Program-made: the position numbers and the translations under genes
The notes under the pieces: generated by a model
What the model was told of the DNA's origin: nothing
Seen by the model: only the letters and a program-made list of their open reading frames with translations
Database searches by the model: none
In this document: piece after piece, positions 1 to 8,792 of the stretch
Layout of the letters: every line of letters begins with the position of its first letter
Numbering within the stretch: position 1 is the stretch's first letter
DNA from: Magnetococcales bacterium
Lineage (GTDB): Bacteria; Pseudomonadota; Magnetococcia; Magnetococcales; UBA8363
Direction: 5' to 3'
Assembly: GCA_002753515.1 (NCBI GenBank)
Contig: PEAK01000008.1
Location: 1 to 64,000, forward strand
DNA length: 64,000 nucleotides

Positions 1-93
1 GAAGGAAAAAGTTATCGAATGAAAGAAAAAATAAAAGAATAAATGAAGAAAATGGGAAGAAAAGGCGGGAAGAACAATTTCAAACCGCTGCTT

Positions 94-198
94 TTATGAC
101 ATTTCCAGGCCGATGTCCGCAGGGATGGTCAGAGCGCACGCTACGGCCCACATACATAGTCGTTGCGATTCAGTCTTGGATATTATTATGTCAGGCAC
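94..198 (-). CDS. Candidate 34-residue microprotein
   Basis: A short reading frame missing from the ORF track. It starts with GTG and is preceded on the minus strand by a strong ribosome binding site (GGAGG) at a 7-base spacing. The peptide begins MPDIIISKTESQ and has a short hydrophobic stretch around WAVACALTIP, so a small membrane or leader peptide is possible. A 14-base inverted repeat (GTAAC-N4-GTTAC, 211-224) lies just upstream. I recognise no family. The case rests only on the ribosome binding site and the uninterrupted frame, so it could be chance. Confidence 0.28.
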   Translation of the reverse strand: MPDIIISKTESQRLCMWAVACALTIPADIGLEMS

Positions 199-453
199 TG
201 TTTTTCCTCCGTAACGGTTGTTACAATTCCGTCAAGGATAAGCATCGACAGTGCCATGGTTTAACTTATTAAAATATAATATAATTATTTGTATTGCGCT
301 CAATGAAACCGTGTTATTTGCCACAGTGTACTTGTGGTTTCACACACGTGATCATTGTGGAGGGACTTTGACCCGGGGGATGGTGCCCCCCAGGTCGGGA
401 TTGTGACGATACTACGGTATTCGGGAAACATGGAATGGATTGGTCAAGATTGT
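199..453. other. Non-coding stretch, AT-rich
   Basis: No convincing gene is seen. The segment around 260-300 is very AT-rich (runs such as AAAATATAATATAATTATT) and could hold promoter elements, but no clear -35/-10 pair could be assigned. The plus-strand ORF 355-597 runs antisense into the response regulator gene and is treated as a shadow. Confidence 0.4.
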
Positions 454-1095
454 TCACGGCTGCAACGGACTTTCTTCCGTGATGGTTTTCCTTTGGGGAT
501 AGTAGGTGTGGAACGCCTGTTTGAATTGATGGACCAGTTGGCGGGTCCGTTTATGCTCCATCAGTTCTTCCTTGAACAAATTTTTAAATTTGCGTAATTC
601 GGCGTCATATTCCTGAACTTTGGACATCATTTCGTTATGATCGTTTTGATATTCGCTGGTTTCCCTGACTTGGTTGATCAGCAGCCGAATGCGATTCCTG
701 AGAATGACCTCGTGAACAGGTTTGGTCATAAAATCGAAGACACCCAGATCGAAGGCCCAATCGATGATGTCACAATCCTCCAGGGATGTGACCATGATGA
801 CTGGGATATGTCGGGTATTGGCATGTTGACTTAACGCTTCACACGCTGCAAAACCATCGACGTTGGGCATAAGGGCTTCAAGAATGACCAAATCGGGGGC
901 GTTTTCGCTTAGGGTTTGGTCCAGGTTTTCGCAGGTATCGCTTTCGATGACCTCAAAGCCATCGATGCTGAGAACCTTGCGTAAGCGTTGGCGAAAATCG
1001 GCATCGACATCGATCACCAAAATACGACCAGCACCTCCTGGAGCCATTTGGCATTGATCTTTTAAATCGACAATCTTGCATTGATTCCTGGGCAT
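454..1095 (-). CDS. Response regulator with degenerate receiver and C-terminal coiled coil
   Basis: A 213-residue protein. Residues about 24-140 form a CheY-like receiver and the rest is a charged, probably coiled-coil tail (about 145-195) with no DNA-binding domain. The phospho-acceptor aspartate is replaced by glutamate: the usual 'LLDxMMPxxDG' reads ILEALMPNVDG, with Glu73 in the aspartate position. The Lys that follows is intact (MTKPV, Lys125, the canonical 52 residues later), as is a Thr/Ser (VTS, 103-104). The acidic pair is reduced to one aspartate (IDVDAD). Glu at this site often mimics phosphorylation, so constitutive or phosphorylation-independent signalling is inferred. The start follows an excellent AGGAGGAGG site. 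It probably works by protein contact, for example in chemotaxis or a sensor complex; no kinase is adjacent. Confidence 0.9.
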   Translation of the reverse strand: MPRNQCKIVDLKDQCQMAPGGAGRILVIDVDADFRQRLRKVLSIDGFEVIESDTCENLDQTLSENAPDLVILEALMPNVDGFAACEALSQHANTRHIPVIMVTSLEDCDIIDWAFDLGVFDFMTKPVHEVILRNRIRLLINQVRETSEYQNDHNEMMSKVQEYDAELRKFKNLFKEELMEHKRTRQLVHQFKQAFHTYYPQRKTITEESPLQP

Positions 1096-1154
1096 GGAGA
1101 TGACCTCCTCCTATATCTGTATGAGCCGGGTTGGCTCCTAGGTTATCGGACATT

Positions 1155-1170
1155 TGTCTGACAACTGTCA
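1155..1170. promoter_or_regulatory. Operator-like motif, copy 1
   Basis: The sequence TGTCTGACAACTGTCA contains TGTC-N-GACA symmetry and a near-palindromic TGACAACTGTCA. It recurs with two substitutions exactly 120 bp away at 1275-1290. It lies upstream of the response regulator gene (start 1095, minus strand). Binding by a dimeric repressor is inferred from symmetry and duplication only. Confidence 0.45.
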
Positions 1171-1274
1171 TGCTAGCAAGACGCATACCATGATTTCATT
1201 AACGCTGTTAAAGGCAGTTCTACAGGCTGCATCGGGTCATTTTCTGTCACTATGGACGTGGTTGTACGCTGGCA

Positions 1275-1290
1275 TGTCAGACAATTGTCA
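1275..1290. promoter_or_regulatory. Operator-like motif, copy 2
   Basis: TGTCAGACAATTGTCA, 14 of 16 bases identical to the copy at 1155-1170. It contains the perfect palindrome GACAATTGTC. Both copies are in the 431-base gap between two divergent genes, so they could control either gene or both, with looping possible over the 120-bp separation. The rest of the 1096-1526 gap shows no other gene. Confidence 0.45.
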
Positions 1291-1526
1291 GATCAAAGTC
1301 GGATCTGTGACGCTTTATCATCCATGATGATGCCATTGTTGGCATCGTTAATGGGAAAATTCTGCCGCATGGGATGGGTCTATGCAAAATAGGTTTATAA
1401 AAACATTGAATTAGGCTGGACTGCGGGGTGTTTGCCGAAGAAGGGCGAGGATATTGGCATCTTTTTTTCAACAAAGGGATGGCTCTGATAGAACGAGCGG
1501 GATCATTCCTAGTGGAGAAACGGCTT

Positions 1527-1904
1527 ATGAAATTCCGTTGTGACGATACTTTTTCCCGGCAAGGCACCCGTCCTTGGACCATTCGTGATATTGCTGATGA
1601 TACGCGTCGATCTGTTATCCGTGCGGCAAAGCGGGAGGGGATGACTATATCTCAGTGGGTGAATCGGGTGTTGAATGAGCAGGCCAACCAAAATTTGCAT
1701 CCGGCATGTTCTGTCAAAGGTTGTTCTGCGATGCCGATGCAAATTTTGGATGAACTGCTGACTTTGAATCGCCGCATGGAGCGGGTCGAAAAACAGAAAG
1801 TGACTCCAGGTTTGGTGGATGGTCAGACGGAAGAACGGCAGGCAAAGTTGGATGGCAGGGTAGCCGACAACCCGGAAAATCCTGCCTTGAGGGGGCGGTC
1901 ATGA
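1527..1904 (+). CDS. Small protein with PodJ-like N-terminal helix domain
   Basis: About 125 residues from the ATG at 1527, chosen because GGAG lies about 10 bases upstream; the ORF track's longer start has no such site. The segment PWTIRDIADDTRRSVIRAAK followed by REGMTISQWVNRVL resembles the short motif that opens PodJ-type polar proteins and some Sel1-repeat proteins ('PWSVKGV..EAREAAREAARRAGMTLGEWLN'). This motif may form a ribbon-helix-helix-like fold. A helical segment (ILDELLTLNRRMERVEKQ) follows, then a polar tail. There is no transmembrane segment. Function is unknown: polar localisation or DNA binding are both possible. It could be the factor that binds the repeated motif upstream, which is only a guess. 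Confidence 0.7.
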   Translation: MKFRCDDTFSRQGTRPWTIRDIADDTRRSVIRAAKREGMTISQWVNRVLNEQANQNLHPACSVKGCSAMPMQILDELLTLNRRMERVEKQKVTPGLVDGQTEERQAKLDGRVADNPENPALRGRS

Positions 1905-2105
1905 GTCGATATATTAAAATAAGATTTTGAAAAACATATGAAAAATTGAAATTTTAAAATTGGCTGTTATTTTGCATGGCTATAGATGTACCGTGCATTA
2001 TGCCCATTCGTGATTGCTATTTGTGTATGGATCTTAACCGGGGATGGGCTAAGGTGTCCCGGAATGGAACATGGCTTCCATCTTTACAGCCACTGGGAGT
2101 AGAAC

Positions 2106-3644
2106 ATGGTTGGTGGTCACCCAAACGACAAGATTGTCAGTCTCCAGGAACTGGGAGCGCAAGCGCAGAAGTTTCGTTCCGAGGGGTTGAAAGTTGTGCT
2201 TTGTCACGGCACCTTCGACCTGATCCATCCCGGTCACATACGGCACCTGACCAAGGCGAGCGAGTTTGGTGATCGGTTGTTGGTGACAGTTACCGCCGAC
2301 CGCTTTGTCAAGAAGGGACCGGGACGACCGGTGTTTTCGGCGGCCTTGCGTGCCGAGAGCTTGGCGGCACTGGGGGTGGTTGATGGTGTTGCCATAGTCG
2401 AAGACGCCACGGCCATACCTGCTATTCGTACGGTTCGCCCTGCGGTGTATGCCAAGGGAAGTGACTATGTTGATCCCAAGGGGGACATTACCGGCAATAT
2501 TGGCCGGGAACAGGCCGAAGTCCAAAGTGCGGGGGGGGAGATTCGTTTCACCGATGGTGTCACTTTTTCTTCCAGCCGTCTGATCAATCAATATTTGGAT
2601 GTATTTACCCCGGAAACGCAAGCCTATCTGAATGATTTCAAGGATACGCACCAAGAAAAAGAGATTCTTGAATCGATTCAAGGATTGGGGAACAAAAAAA
2701 TTTTAGTGTTCGGTGAAGCGATCATTGACGAATATTGCCTGACAACTCCTTTGGGATTGACTGGGAAAAGCAATACGATTTTGGCGTGTCGTTATATTGA
2801 AACGGAACAGTTTGCCGGGGGATCGTTGGCGGTTGCCAATCATTTGGCCGGTTTTATCCACCAGGTTGGGTTGATAACCGGGACAGGGCGCGATAAACGA
2901 CAGAACAATTTTATGAAGAAGGCGCTGGCCGATAATGTGGAGGAACATTTTTTCCATTTTGATTCGGCCCCGACCCTGGTCAAGCGTCGTTTTGTTGATT
3001 CCGACATCGTCAAGCTTTTTGAGGTTTATTATCAAGACCCCAATCCCCTGACCCCTCGGTTTGAAGCGGAAGTTTGTCAATGGATCGCCGAGAACGCCGG
3101 GGACTACGATGCCGTGATTGTCGCTGATTACGGAAATGGTTTGATTTCCCCGGCGATGGTGGAATCAATCTGCAAACATGCCCGTTTTCTGGCCGTCAAT
3201 ACGCAAATCAACAGTGGTAATCATTGTCATCATGTGATCAATCGCTATCCGCGAGCCAATTTTATTTCCCTGAACGAATGTGAAGTTCGTCTGGCGACGC
3301 ACAACCGGCATGCCCCCATGGAAAAATTGGCCAAAGACATAGCTCAGCGCCTCTCTTCTCGCTGGATTGCCATAACGCGGGGGATGAAAGGGGCGGTGTT
3401 GTTGGATCTTGAATCGGGCCGTACCTATGATGCCCCGCCACTTTCGACGCGGGTTGTGGACCGTATCGGTGCTGGCGATGCTTTTTTGGCCCTGACGGGT
3501 TTGTGCCTGGCGGGTGGGCTGGAGCCTGACGTTGCCCTGTTTGTTGGATCCACGGCGGCGGCTATCGATGTGCAAATTGTTTGTAATCGCGAATCGATTC
3601 ATCCGGTAACGTTGTACAAATACATTTCGACCCTCATGAAGTGA
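2106..3644 (+). CDS. Bifunctional nucleotidyltransferase / PfkB-family sugar kinase
   Basis: 512 residues in two domains. Residues about 25-165 are a cytidylyltransferase-like domain with the HxGH-type signature (GTFDLIHPGHIRHL) and a KGSDY motif. Residues about 195-505 are a PfkB/ribokinase-type kinase with the substrate-side motif FAGGSLAVANHLAG and the catalytic motif DRIGAGDAF. These are the two activities of HldE (heptose-7-phosphate kinase and heptose-1-phosphate adenylyltransferase), but in the opposite order to HldE. That suggests a related role in making a nucleotide-activated sugar for surface polysaccharide; the substrate cannot be read. A good GGGAG site precedes the ATG. Upstream (1905-2105) is AT-rich and non-coding. 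No other sugar genes are adjacent. Confidence 0.88.
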   Translation: MVGGHPNDKIVSLQELGAQAQKFRSEGLKVVLCHGTFDLIHPGHIRHLTKASEFGDRLLVTVTADRFVKKGPGRPVFSAALRAESLAALGVVDGVAIVEDATAIPAIRTVRPAVYAKGSDYVDPKGDITGNIGREQAEVQSAGGEIRFTDGVTFSSSRLINQYLDVFTPETQAYLNDFKDTHQEKEILESIQGLGNKKILVFGEAIIDEYCLTTPLGLTGKSNTILACRYIETEQFAGGSLAVANHLAGFIHQVGLITGTGRDKRQNNFMKKALADNVEEHFFHFDSAPTLVKRRFVDSDIVKLFEVYYQDPNPLTPRFEAEVCQWIAENAGDYDAVIVADYGNGLISPAMVESICKHARFLAVNTQINSGNHCHHVINRYPRANFISLNECEVRLATHNRHAPMEKLAKDIAQRLSSRWIAITRGMKGAVLLDLESGRTYDAPPLSTRVVDRIGAGDAFLALTGLCLAGGLEPDVALFVGSTAAAIDVQIVCNRESIHPVTLYKYISTLMK

Positions 3645-3668
3645 GACTGGATGATTGGATAATAACGG

Positions 3669-4430
3669 CTAGAGCGGGTTGAAAGTATTATAGAAATCGT
3701 GTTTGAGGTCAAATTTCTCGGCCAGATGGTTTCCCAGGGCGCGCACCCCCAGTGTTTCAGTGGCGTGGTGGCCGGCGGCAATGCAATGTATTTTTTGTTC
3801 CCGGGCGAAATAATAGAGTGGCTCGTTGGCCTCGCCTGTCAGATAGAGGTCGGCTCCCTGCTCTTTGGCTTCGCGAATCAGCTCGGGCGCGCCACCGCTA
3901 CAGACCGCCACGCGTCTGATTTTGTTCGGACCATAGGGAAAGAGCTGCAAACTGGCGGGATTAAGTTTTTTTTCGACCATTTTGCGGCAGCGCTCTATGG
4001 AAATGGGTTTTGCAAAGTGACCCATAAACGAAATCGTTTGGCTGTGATAATGGCCGAAGGGAATGGGTTTTTCCGCCCCCAACAAGCGTAACAGCCCGAT
4101 GTTGTTGCCCAGTTTCGGATGGGCATCCAGGGGGAGGTGAAAGGCCATCAGGGTGAGATTGTGTTTCATGAGGAGGCGCAAACGCTGCCGTAATTGTCCT
4201 TGGATGGGTCGCGCATCTTTATCCCAAAACAATCCGTGATGTACCAAGACCAAATCGGCCTTTTGATCGATGGCGGTTTGGAAAAGTTCCGTACAAGCGG
4301 AGACCCCGGTCATCATTCGATTGATTTTTTTGCGTCCCTGGACTTGTATCCCATTGGGACAATAATCGCTGAACTGGTGGACTTGAAGCAGACGTTCCAG
4401 ATAGGTTGCTATTTTTTTCAAGGGTACCAT
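3669..4430 (-). CDS. Nif3-like dinuclear metal-centre protein (DUF34)
   Basis: 253 residues, the usual length of the short YbgI/Nif3 form without the inserted domain. Metal-binding motifs are visible: VHHGLFW (His pair near residue 64), HLPLDAHP, and the C-terminal GHHATETLGV with the His/Glu ligands. The family forms hexameric toroids with two metals per subunit; its cellular role is not firmly settled, with proposals including GTP cyclohydrolase-like activity and metal-insertion functions. It lies 60 bases downstream of uvrD on the same strand and ends convergently with the kinase fusion gene. The AAGGTG ribosome site supports the start. Confidence 0.9.
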   Translation of the reverse strand: MVPLKKIATYLERLLQVHQFSDYCPNGIQVQGRKKINRMMTGVSACTELFQTAIDQKADLVLVHHGLFWDKDARPIQGQLRQRLRLLMKHNLTLMAFHLPLDAHPKLGNNIGLLRLLGAEKPIPFGHYHSQTISFMGHFAKPISIERCRKMVEKKLNPASLQLFPYGPNKIRRVAVCSGGAPELIREAKEQGADLYLTGEANEPLYYFAREQKIHCIAAGHHATETLGVRALGNHLAEKFDLKHDFYNTFNPL

Positions 4431-4490
4431 GGGGTCACCTTTTTTGATTCCTGACGGGATCGACCAAGCTGGGCAGGATATTCTTCCCGA

Positions 4491-6488
4491 TCACCGCCTG
4501 GAGAAGCGATTGTTGTAACCATGAAATCCACCGATCCCCTGTCGCGTTGTAACCTTGAATCCTTTGATTTCCATAATTTCCTCCGGGAGTTCCCGTAAAA
4601 ATCGCGATGGCCTTGTTGGCTCGTTGCGATTGTACATGTATCGGAACTTCGCATGGGACAGATACAATTTTTCTTTGGCGCGGGTCATTCCCACATAGGT
4701 CAGTCGTCGCTCTTCTTCCAATCCCGTCTCATCGTTATCTTGAATGGCCAGTTTGTGGGGTAAAAGACCCTCTTCCATCCCCACCAGAAAAACCAGGGGA
4801 AATTCCAATCCTTTGGCGGCATGCAAGGTGGAAAGGACGACCTGTTCCGTAGCGGCTCTCGCTTCGTCCTGGGGGTCGCCATCCAGTATGACACGCTCAA
4901 AAAAACCGGTCAGATCGGTCTCTTGTTGGAGAAAGGCATGGAGTTCCAACAAGTTTTCAATTTTTTCCTCACCACGGTCCGCAATGGATAAGGTGTCCCG
5001 ATAACCACTCTCCGTCATGAGATGGTCCAACACTTCTCCAGGGGATACGCCGGCATCCAATTCGGCTGCCGCTTTTTCGATCAGGGCGAGAAACTGTGCC
5101 AAGGGTGCAGTGGTCGCCTTTCCCAGGAGGTTTTCCGCCACCACCCGTTTGGCCCCATGGAAAAGGCTGGTGTTGTCCGCCAGGGCTACGGATTGCATCG
5201 TGGCCAATGCTTTGTCACCCAATTTGCGCTTCGGGGTATTGATGATACGTTCAAAGGCCAAATCGTCGGACAAGGAGTGCGCCAGGCGCAGGTAAGCCAG
5301 GGCATCCTTGATTTCGGCCCTTTCCATGAAGCGAAAGCCACCCATCATTTGGTAAGGGATATTTTGCCGGTTCAGAGCTTCTTCCAGCACGCGGGTTTGA
5401 TGGGCTGCCCGAACCAGGATGGCGGCTTGATGCGGGCCGCTCCTGGAGGCCAGGGCACGCTTGATTTCATTGGCGACGAACCAGGCTTCATCGTTTCCAT
5501 CTTCGGCGGCGTAACGCACGATTTTCGGACCATCGGGACCATCGGTCCACAATGTTTTCCCCATGCGTCCCATATTATGATCAATAAGGTGACTGGCAGC
5601 CTTGAGGATATTGCCGGTGGAGCGATAATTTTGTTCCAAACGGATGATGCGGGTATTGGGAAAATCTTTTTCAAAGTTGAGGATATTGTCCAAACGGGCA
5701 CCGCGCCAGCTATAGATGGATTGGTCATCATCGCCCACCACGCACAAATTGCCATGATGACTGGCCAGTGCTTGCATCCATTCGTATTGCACCTTGTTGG
5801 TATCCTGATATTCGTCTACCAGGATGTGGCGAAAGCCCCTGCGGTAACGATCGAGGGTTTCGGGATACTGGCGCCATAGTTTCAGGCAATGAACCAAAAG
5901 ATCGCCAAAATCCATGCAATTGGTTTTGCGCAGTTCTGCTTGATAGCGTGTGAATAGCGTGGAAATCTTGTGCCAATCCTGGGGATGACGGAAATGTTCC
6001 TCAGTGATGTCTTCGGGTCCCAGCCCCCCATCTTTCCAGCGGGAGATGGTGGTGATCAGGCGTTTCGGCGTCCAATACGTATGGGCGAATTGTTGTTCTT
6101 CGGCCAGTTTACGGATCATGCGTTCCTGGTCGGCGGCATCCAGTATTAGAAAATTATTGGTAAAGCCAATTTGATCGGCATTCTGGCGCAACATGCGGGC
6201 ACTCATGCCATGAAAGGTTCCGATCCATAAGCGTCTGGTTGCCCCGGGGTCCAGGTGAACCCATTCCGCGATCCGCTCACGCATTTCCCTGGCAGCTTTG
6301 TTGGTAAAGGTGACGGCTAATATTTCGTACGGGGAAAGTCCTTGTTCCGTCATGAGCCAGGCAAGGCGTCGGGTCAATACCCGTGTTTTACCCGAGCCGG
6401 CTCCCGCCAGGATCATGACGGGGCCATCTCCAGCGGTAACAGCCTCTTTTTGCGGGGGATTGAGCTGATCAAGCAGATGGGTGGTCAT
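4491..6488 (-). CDS. uvrD: ATP-dependent DNA helicase, UvrD/PcrA family
   Basis: A superfamily 1A 3'-5' DNA helicase used in excision repair, mismatch repair and removal of proteins from DNA. Motifs appear in order: Q-motif LNPPQKEAV, Walker A AGAGSGKT (near residue 30), DEYQDTN, GDDDQSIYSWRGA, LEQNYRST, LSTLHAAKGLEFPLVF and LTYVGMTRAKEKL. At 665 residues it is somewhat shorter than E. coli UvrD (720), mainly at the C-terminus, so Rep- or PcrA-like naming is equally possible. It starts 7 bases after the CLC gene stop, so the two are probably cotranscribed, with nif3 after. Confidence 0.95.
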   Translation of the reverse strand: MTTHLLDQLNPPQKEAVTAGDGPVMILAGAGSGKTRVLTRRLAWLMTEQGLSPYEILAVTFTNKAAREMRERIAEWVHLDPGATRRLWIGTFHGMSARMLRQNADQIGFTNNFLILDAADQERMIRKLAEEQQFAHTYWTPKRLITTISRWKDGGLGPEDITEEHFRHPQDWHKISTLFTRYQAELRKTNCMDFGDLLVHCLKLWRQYPETLDRYRRGFRHILVDEYQDTNKVQYEWMQALASHHGNLCVVGDDDQSIYSWRGARLDNILNFEKDFPNTRIIRLEQNYRSTGNILKAASHLIDHNMGRMGKTLWTDGPDGPKIVRYAAEDGNDEAWFVANEIKRALASRSGPHQAAILVRAAHQTRVLEEALNRQNIPYQMMGGFRFMERAEIKDALAYLRLAHSLSDDLAFERIINTPKRKLGDKALATMQSVALADNTSLFHGAKRVVAENLLGKATTAPLAQFLALIEKAAAELDAGVSPGEVLDHLMTESGYRDTLSIADRGEEKIENLLELHAFLQQETDLTGFFERVILDGDPQDEARAATEQVVLSTLHAAKGLEFPLVFLVGMEEGLLPHKLAIQDNDETGLEEERRLTYVGMTRAKEKLYLSHAKFRYMYNRNEPTRPSRFLRELPEEIMEIKGFKVTTRQGIGGFHGYNNRFSRR

Positions 6489-6495
6489 GAATGGA

Positions 6496-8238
6496 TCAAT
6501 CGTGAGGGTTGTTTTGGCTGAGAAGGGCCATATTATAAGCCCGAATCATATCATGATTGGAAATCAAACCGATGACCTGAGTAGGATTGTCCACGGCGAC
6601 AACGGCCAGGAGTTCTACGTTATGGGCCTCGAAAAGCAGGAAGGCATCGTACAAGGTTTCGTTGGGACGGATTGTTACCGGGGTGCGGGTGGGGATGTCT
6701 TTGATCAAGGTCCGATCACGCCCGACCCCTTCCTCGAAGGCGAACAGACGCATATCTTGAAGGGAAAGCATTTTTTGTAAACACCCGGTATCGTCGACGA
6801 CGATGAAACTTTCAAAATGGGAACTTTTTAATTTTTCAATGAACTGACGAATGGTAACGGTATCAATAATTTTCTCAAAATCTGTGTGCATGATGGATTC
6901 GACGGCGATATGACGCAACAAATTGGCTTCACGGCCTTGGCGCAAATCAATTTGTTTACGTTTGAGGGATTTGGTATAGACCGAATCGTGAAAGATCTGG
7001 TTGATCAGGAGGGTTGCAACGATGGAAGCGACCATGAGGGCCAACATGATGCGATAATCGCCGGTGAGTTCAAACAAAATCAGGATGGAAGCGATGGGAG
7101 CGCCCAAAACGGAAGCTGCCATGGCACCCATGCCAACCAGGGTATAGGCGCCGGGGCCTGCGGACAGGGAGGGGAAGATGGCATGGGCGATGGAACCAAA
7201 GGCACCGCCCACCATGGCTCCCAGGAACAGGCTGGGTGTGAAGACGCCACCGGTGAAGCCACTACCGAGGGCGATGGCAGTGGCGATAATTTTAGCAAAA
7301 ATAAGAAGAATCATGGTAAGCGTGGCCAATTCTTCCAGAAGGGCATGGTTCATGACGTCATAGCCGACGCCCATGATTTCCGGAAAGGCCAGAGCAATGA
7401 TTCCCACGGCCAGGCCGCCCAGGGCAGGCTTGAGGGTGACGGGCATTTTGATTGAGGCAAACACATCTTCACTTTTAAACAAAGTGACCATGAAGAGAAT
7501 ACCCGTCAGGCCACATACCAGTCCGAGACCGACATAAGCGGGAATTTCCCAGACGGAAACCAGGGTGTAATTGGGGACGATGAAGGCGGGGAAGTCGCCC
7601 AGATGCATACGGGCGATGACAGTGGCGATGACAGCGGAAAGGACGATGGGGGAGAAGGTGGCTAGGCCGTAATCGGCGAGGATGACTTCCAGGGAGAACA
7701 TGACGCCTGCGATGGGGGCGTTGAAGGAGGCGGCGATTCCAGCGGCGGCACCGCAACCGACGATGGTGCGCATGTGGTTATTGGACAGCGGCATGAGCGA
7801 ACCGACCCAGGAGGCGAGCGTGGCTCCCAGATGGACTACGGGTCCTTCGCGACCCACCGAGCCGCCACAGCCGATGGAGAGCGAGCAGGACAACATCTTT
7901 CCGAGTCCGTCACGAATGTCGAGTTTTCCTCCGTGCAAGGCCAGGGATTTCATGACTTCCGGTACGCCGTCGCCCCGGGAACTGGGGAAAAGGAAATGGA
8001 TGAGGGAACCAACGATGGCTCCTCCGGCGACCGGCATCGACAAGACTTGCCACCAGGGCAGCTCTTTGACGATCTCAGCAACGTTTTCGTGACCATTTTG
8101 CATGAAAATGAATTGGCAGGATTCGATCAACAGGCGAAATAAAATGGCCCCATAGCCAACCATCAAACCGATTGCAACAGCCACCATGGAAAGGATGATG
8201 TGTTCGTTGACTCCCAGTTTTTGGACCAATTTGAGCAT
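6496..8238 (-). CDS. CLC-type chloride channel/transporter with CBS pair
   Basis: 580 residues. About ten membrane helices (to about residue 420) are followed by a CBS domain pair (about 445-575, from VESIMHTDF to GLISNHDMI). CLC selectivity-filter motifs are present: a variant of GSGIP (GDGVP, 89-93), GREGP with the gating glutamate (Glu131) and GFTGGVFTP. The position equivalent to the internal proton glutamate of CLC-ec1 (second Glu of 'IIEEMR') reads SLEVIL, with Val185. Among eukaryotic CLCs, valine here is typical of passive channels rather than Cl-/H+ exchangers, so a channel is inferred. CBS domains usually bind adenine nucleotides. Cotranscribed with uvrD. Confidence 0.93.
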   Translation of the reverse strand: MLKLVQKLGVNEHIILSMVAVAIGLMVGYGAILFRLLIESCQFIFMQNGHENVAEIVKELPWWQVLSMPVAGGAIVGSLIHFLFPSSRGDGVPEVMKSLALHGGKLDIRDGLGKMLSCSLSIGCGGSVGREGPVVHLGATLASWVGSLMPLSNNHMRTIVGCGAAAGIAASFNAPIAGVMFSLEVILADYGLATFSPIVLSAVIATVIARMHLGDFPAFIVPNYTLVSVWEIPAYVGLGLVCGLTGILFMVTLFKSEDVFASIKMPVTLKPALGGLAVGIIALAFPEIMGVGYDVMNHALLEELATLTMILLIFAKIIATAIALGSGFTGGVFTPSLFLGAMVGGAFGSIAHAIFPSLSAGPGAYTLVGMGAMAASVLGAPIASILILFELTGDYRIMLALMVASIVATLLINQIFHDSVYTKSLKRKQIDLRQGREANLLRHIAVESIMHTDFEKIIDTVTIRQFIEKLKSSHFESFIVVDDTGCLQKMLSLQDMRLFAFEEGVGRDRTLIKDIPTRTPVTIRPNETLYDAFLLFEAHNVELLAVVAVDNPTQVIGLISNHDMIRAYNMALLSQNNPHD

Positions 8239-8387
8239 GAACGTTTCAAGCTTTATGGGATGGCTGTCGATAAGGGTTCTATTGCATTGAAATGAGGATA
8301 CTAGACCCGTTAGGCCCTTCCTACAAGCGAACGTATGAGTTTGGTGGGTCTTTTTAAGCGGGCGAATTCTTGAATGGGAGGGTTGCC

Positions 8388-8762
8388 ATGGTGATTGAGG
8401 GTGCGGGACAGGTTGGCTTGCTGTCCTACTTTGAAGCTATAAAAATTTCAGAGACTTCCGGCTTGAGTTCGGCTGATCAGGTCTCATCGGCGGGTGGTCC
8501 GGCGGTATCTGTGGATATATCCCGGGTAGCCCTGGCCCAGTCCAAGGGGATCCAGACGGGGGTTGCTTTTCCACCCCTTCTGGTCACGGAAGATGTGGTG
8601 CGTTGGAATTTGACCCGTATTTTCATGGAAACCCTTTTCGGGAAAAAAGATCAAAACGCCCACAAGGCGGAAATGGGATTGGTGGAGGGTGTGATCGATG
8701 AAGCTTCGTATGAAGCCCAGTTGGAAGCAGCCAAGAGAGAGAAAGGGAATGGACAACCCTGA
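8388..8762 (+). CDS. Hypothetical protein, 124 residues
   Basis: Not recognised. The start is taken at ATG 8388 because GGGAGG lies 6 bases upstream; the ORF track's start is a TTG further out. The N-terminal part is Ser/Gly-rich and looks soluble and flexible. The middle has a short ordered stretch (LLVTEDVVRWNLTRIFMETLFGKK), and the C-terminus is charged (EAQLEAAKREKGNGQP). No signal peptide or membrane helix. It ends about 30 bases before the SDR gene on the same strand, so they may be cotranscribed. Confidence 0.7.
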   Translation: MVIEGAGQVGLLSYFEAIKISETSGLSSADQVSSAGGPAVSVDISRVALAQSKGIQTGVAFPPLLVTEDVVRWNLTRIFMETLFGKKDQNAHKAEMGLVEGVIDEASYEAQLEAAKREKGNGQP

Positions 8763-8792
8763 CGGTGAAAGAGGCGTCAGGAGTATGTTCAG

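Noticed and set aside
5022-5879. 285-residue plus-strand ORF
   Set aside because: Antisense to the UvrD/PcrA helicase; a shadow.
6886-7455. 189-residue Gly/Asp/His-rich plus-strand ORF
   Set aside because: Antisense to the CLC gene; biased composition is typical of shadow frames.
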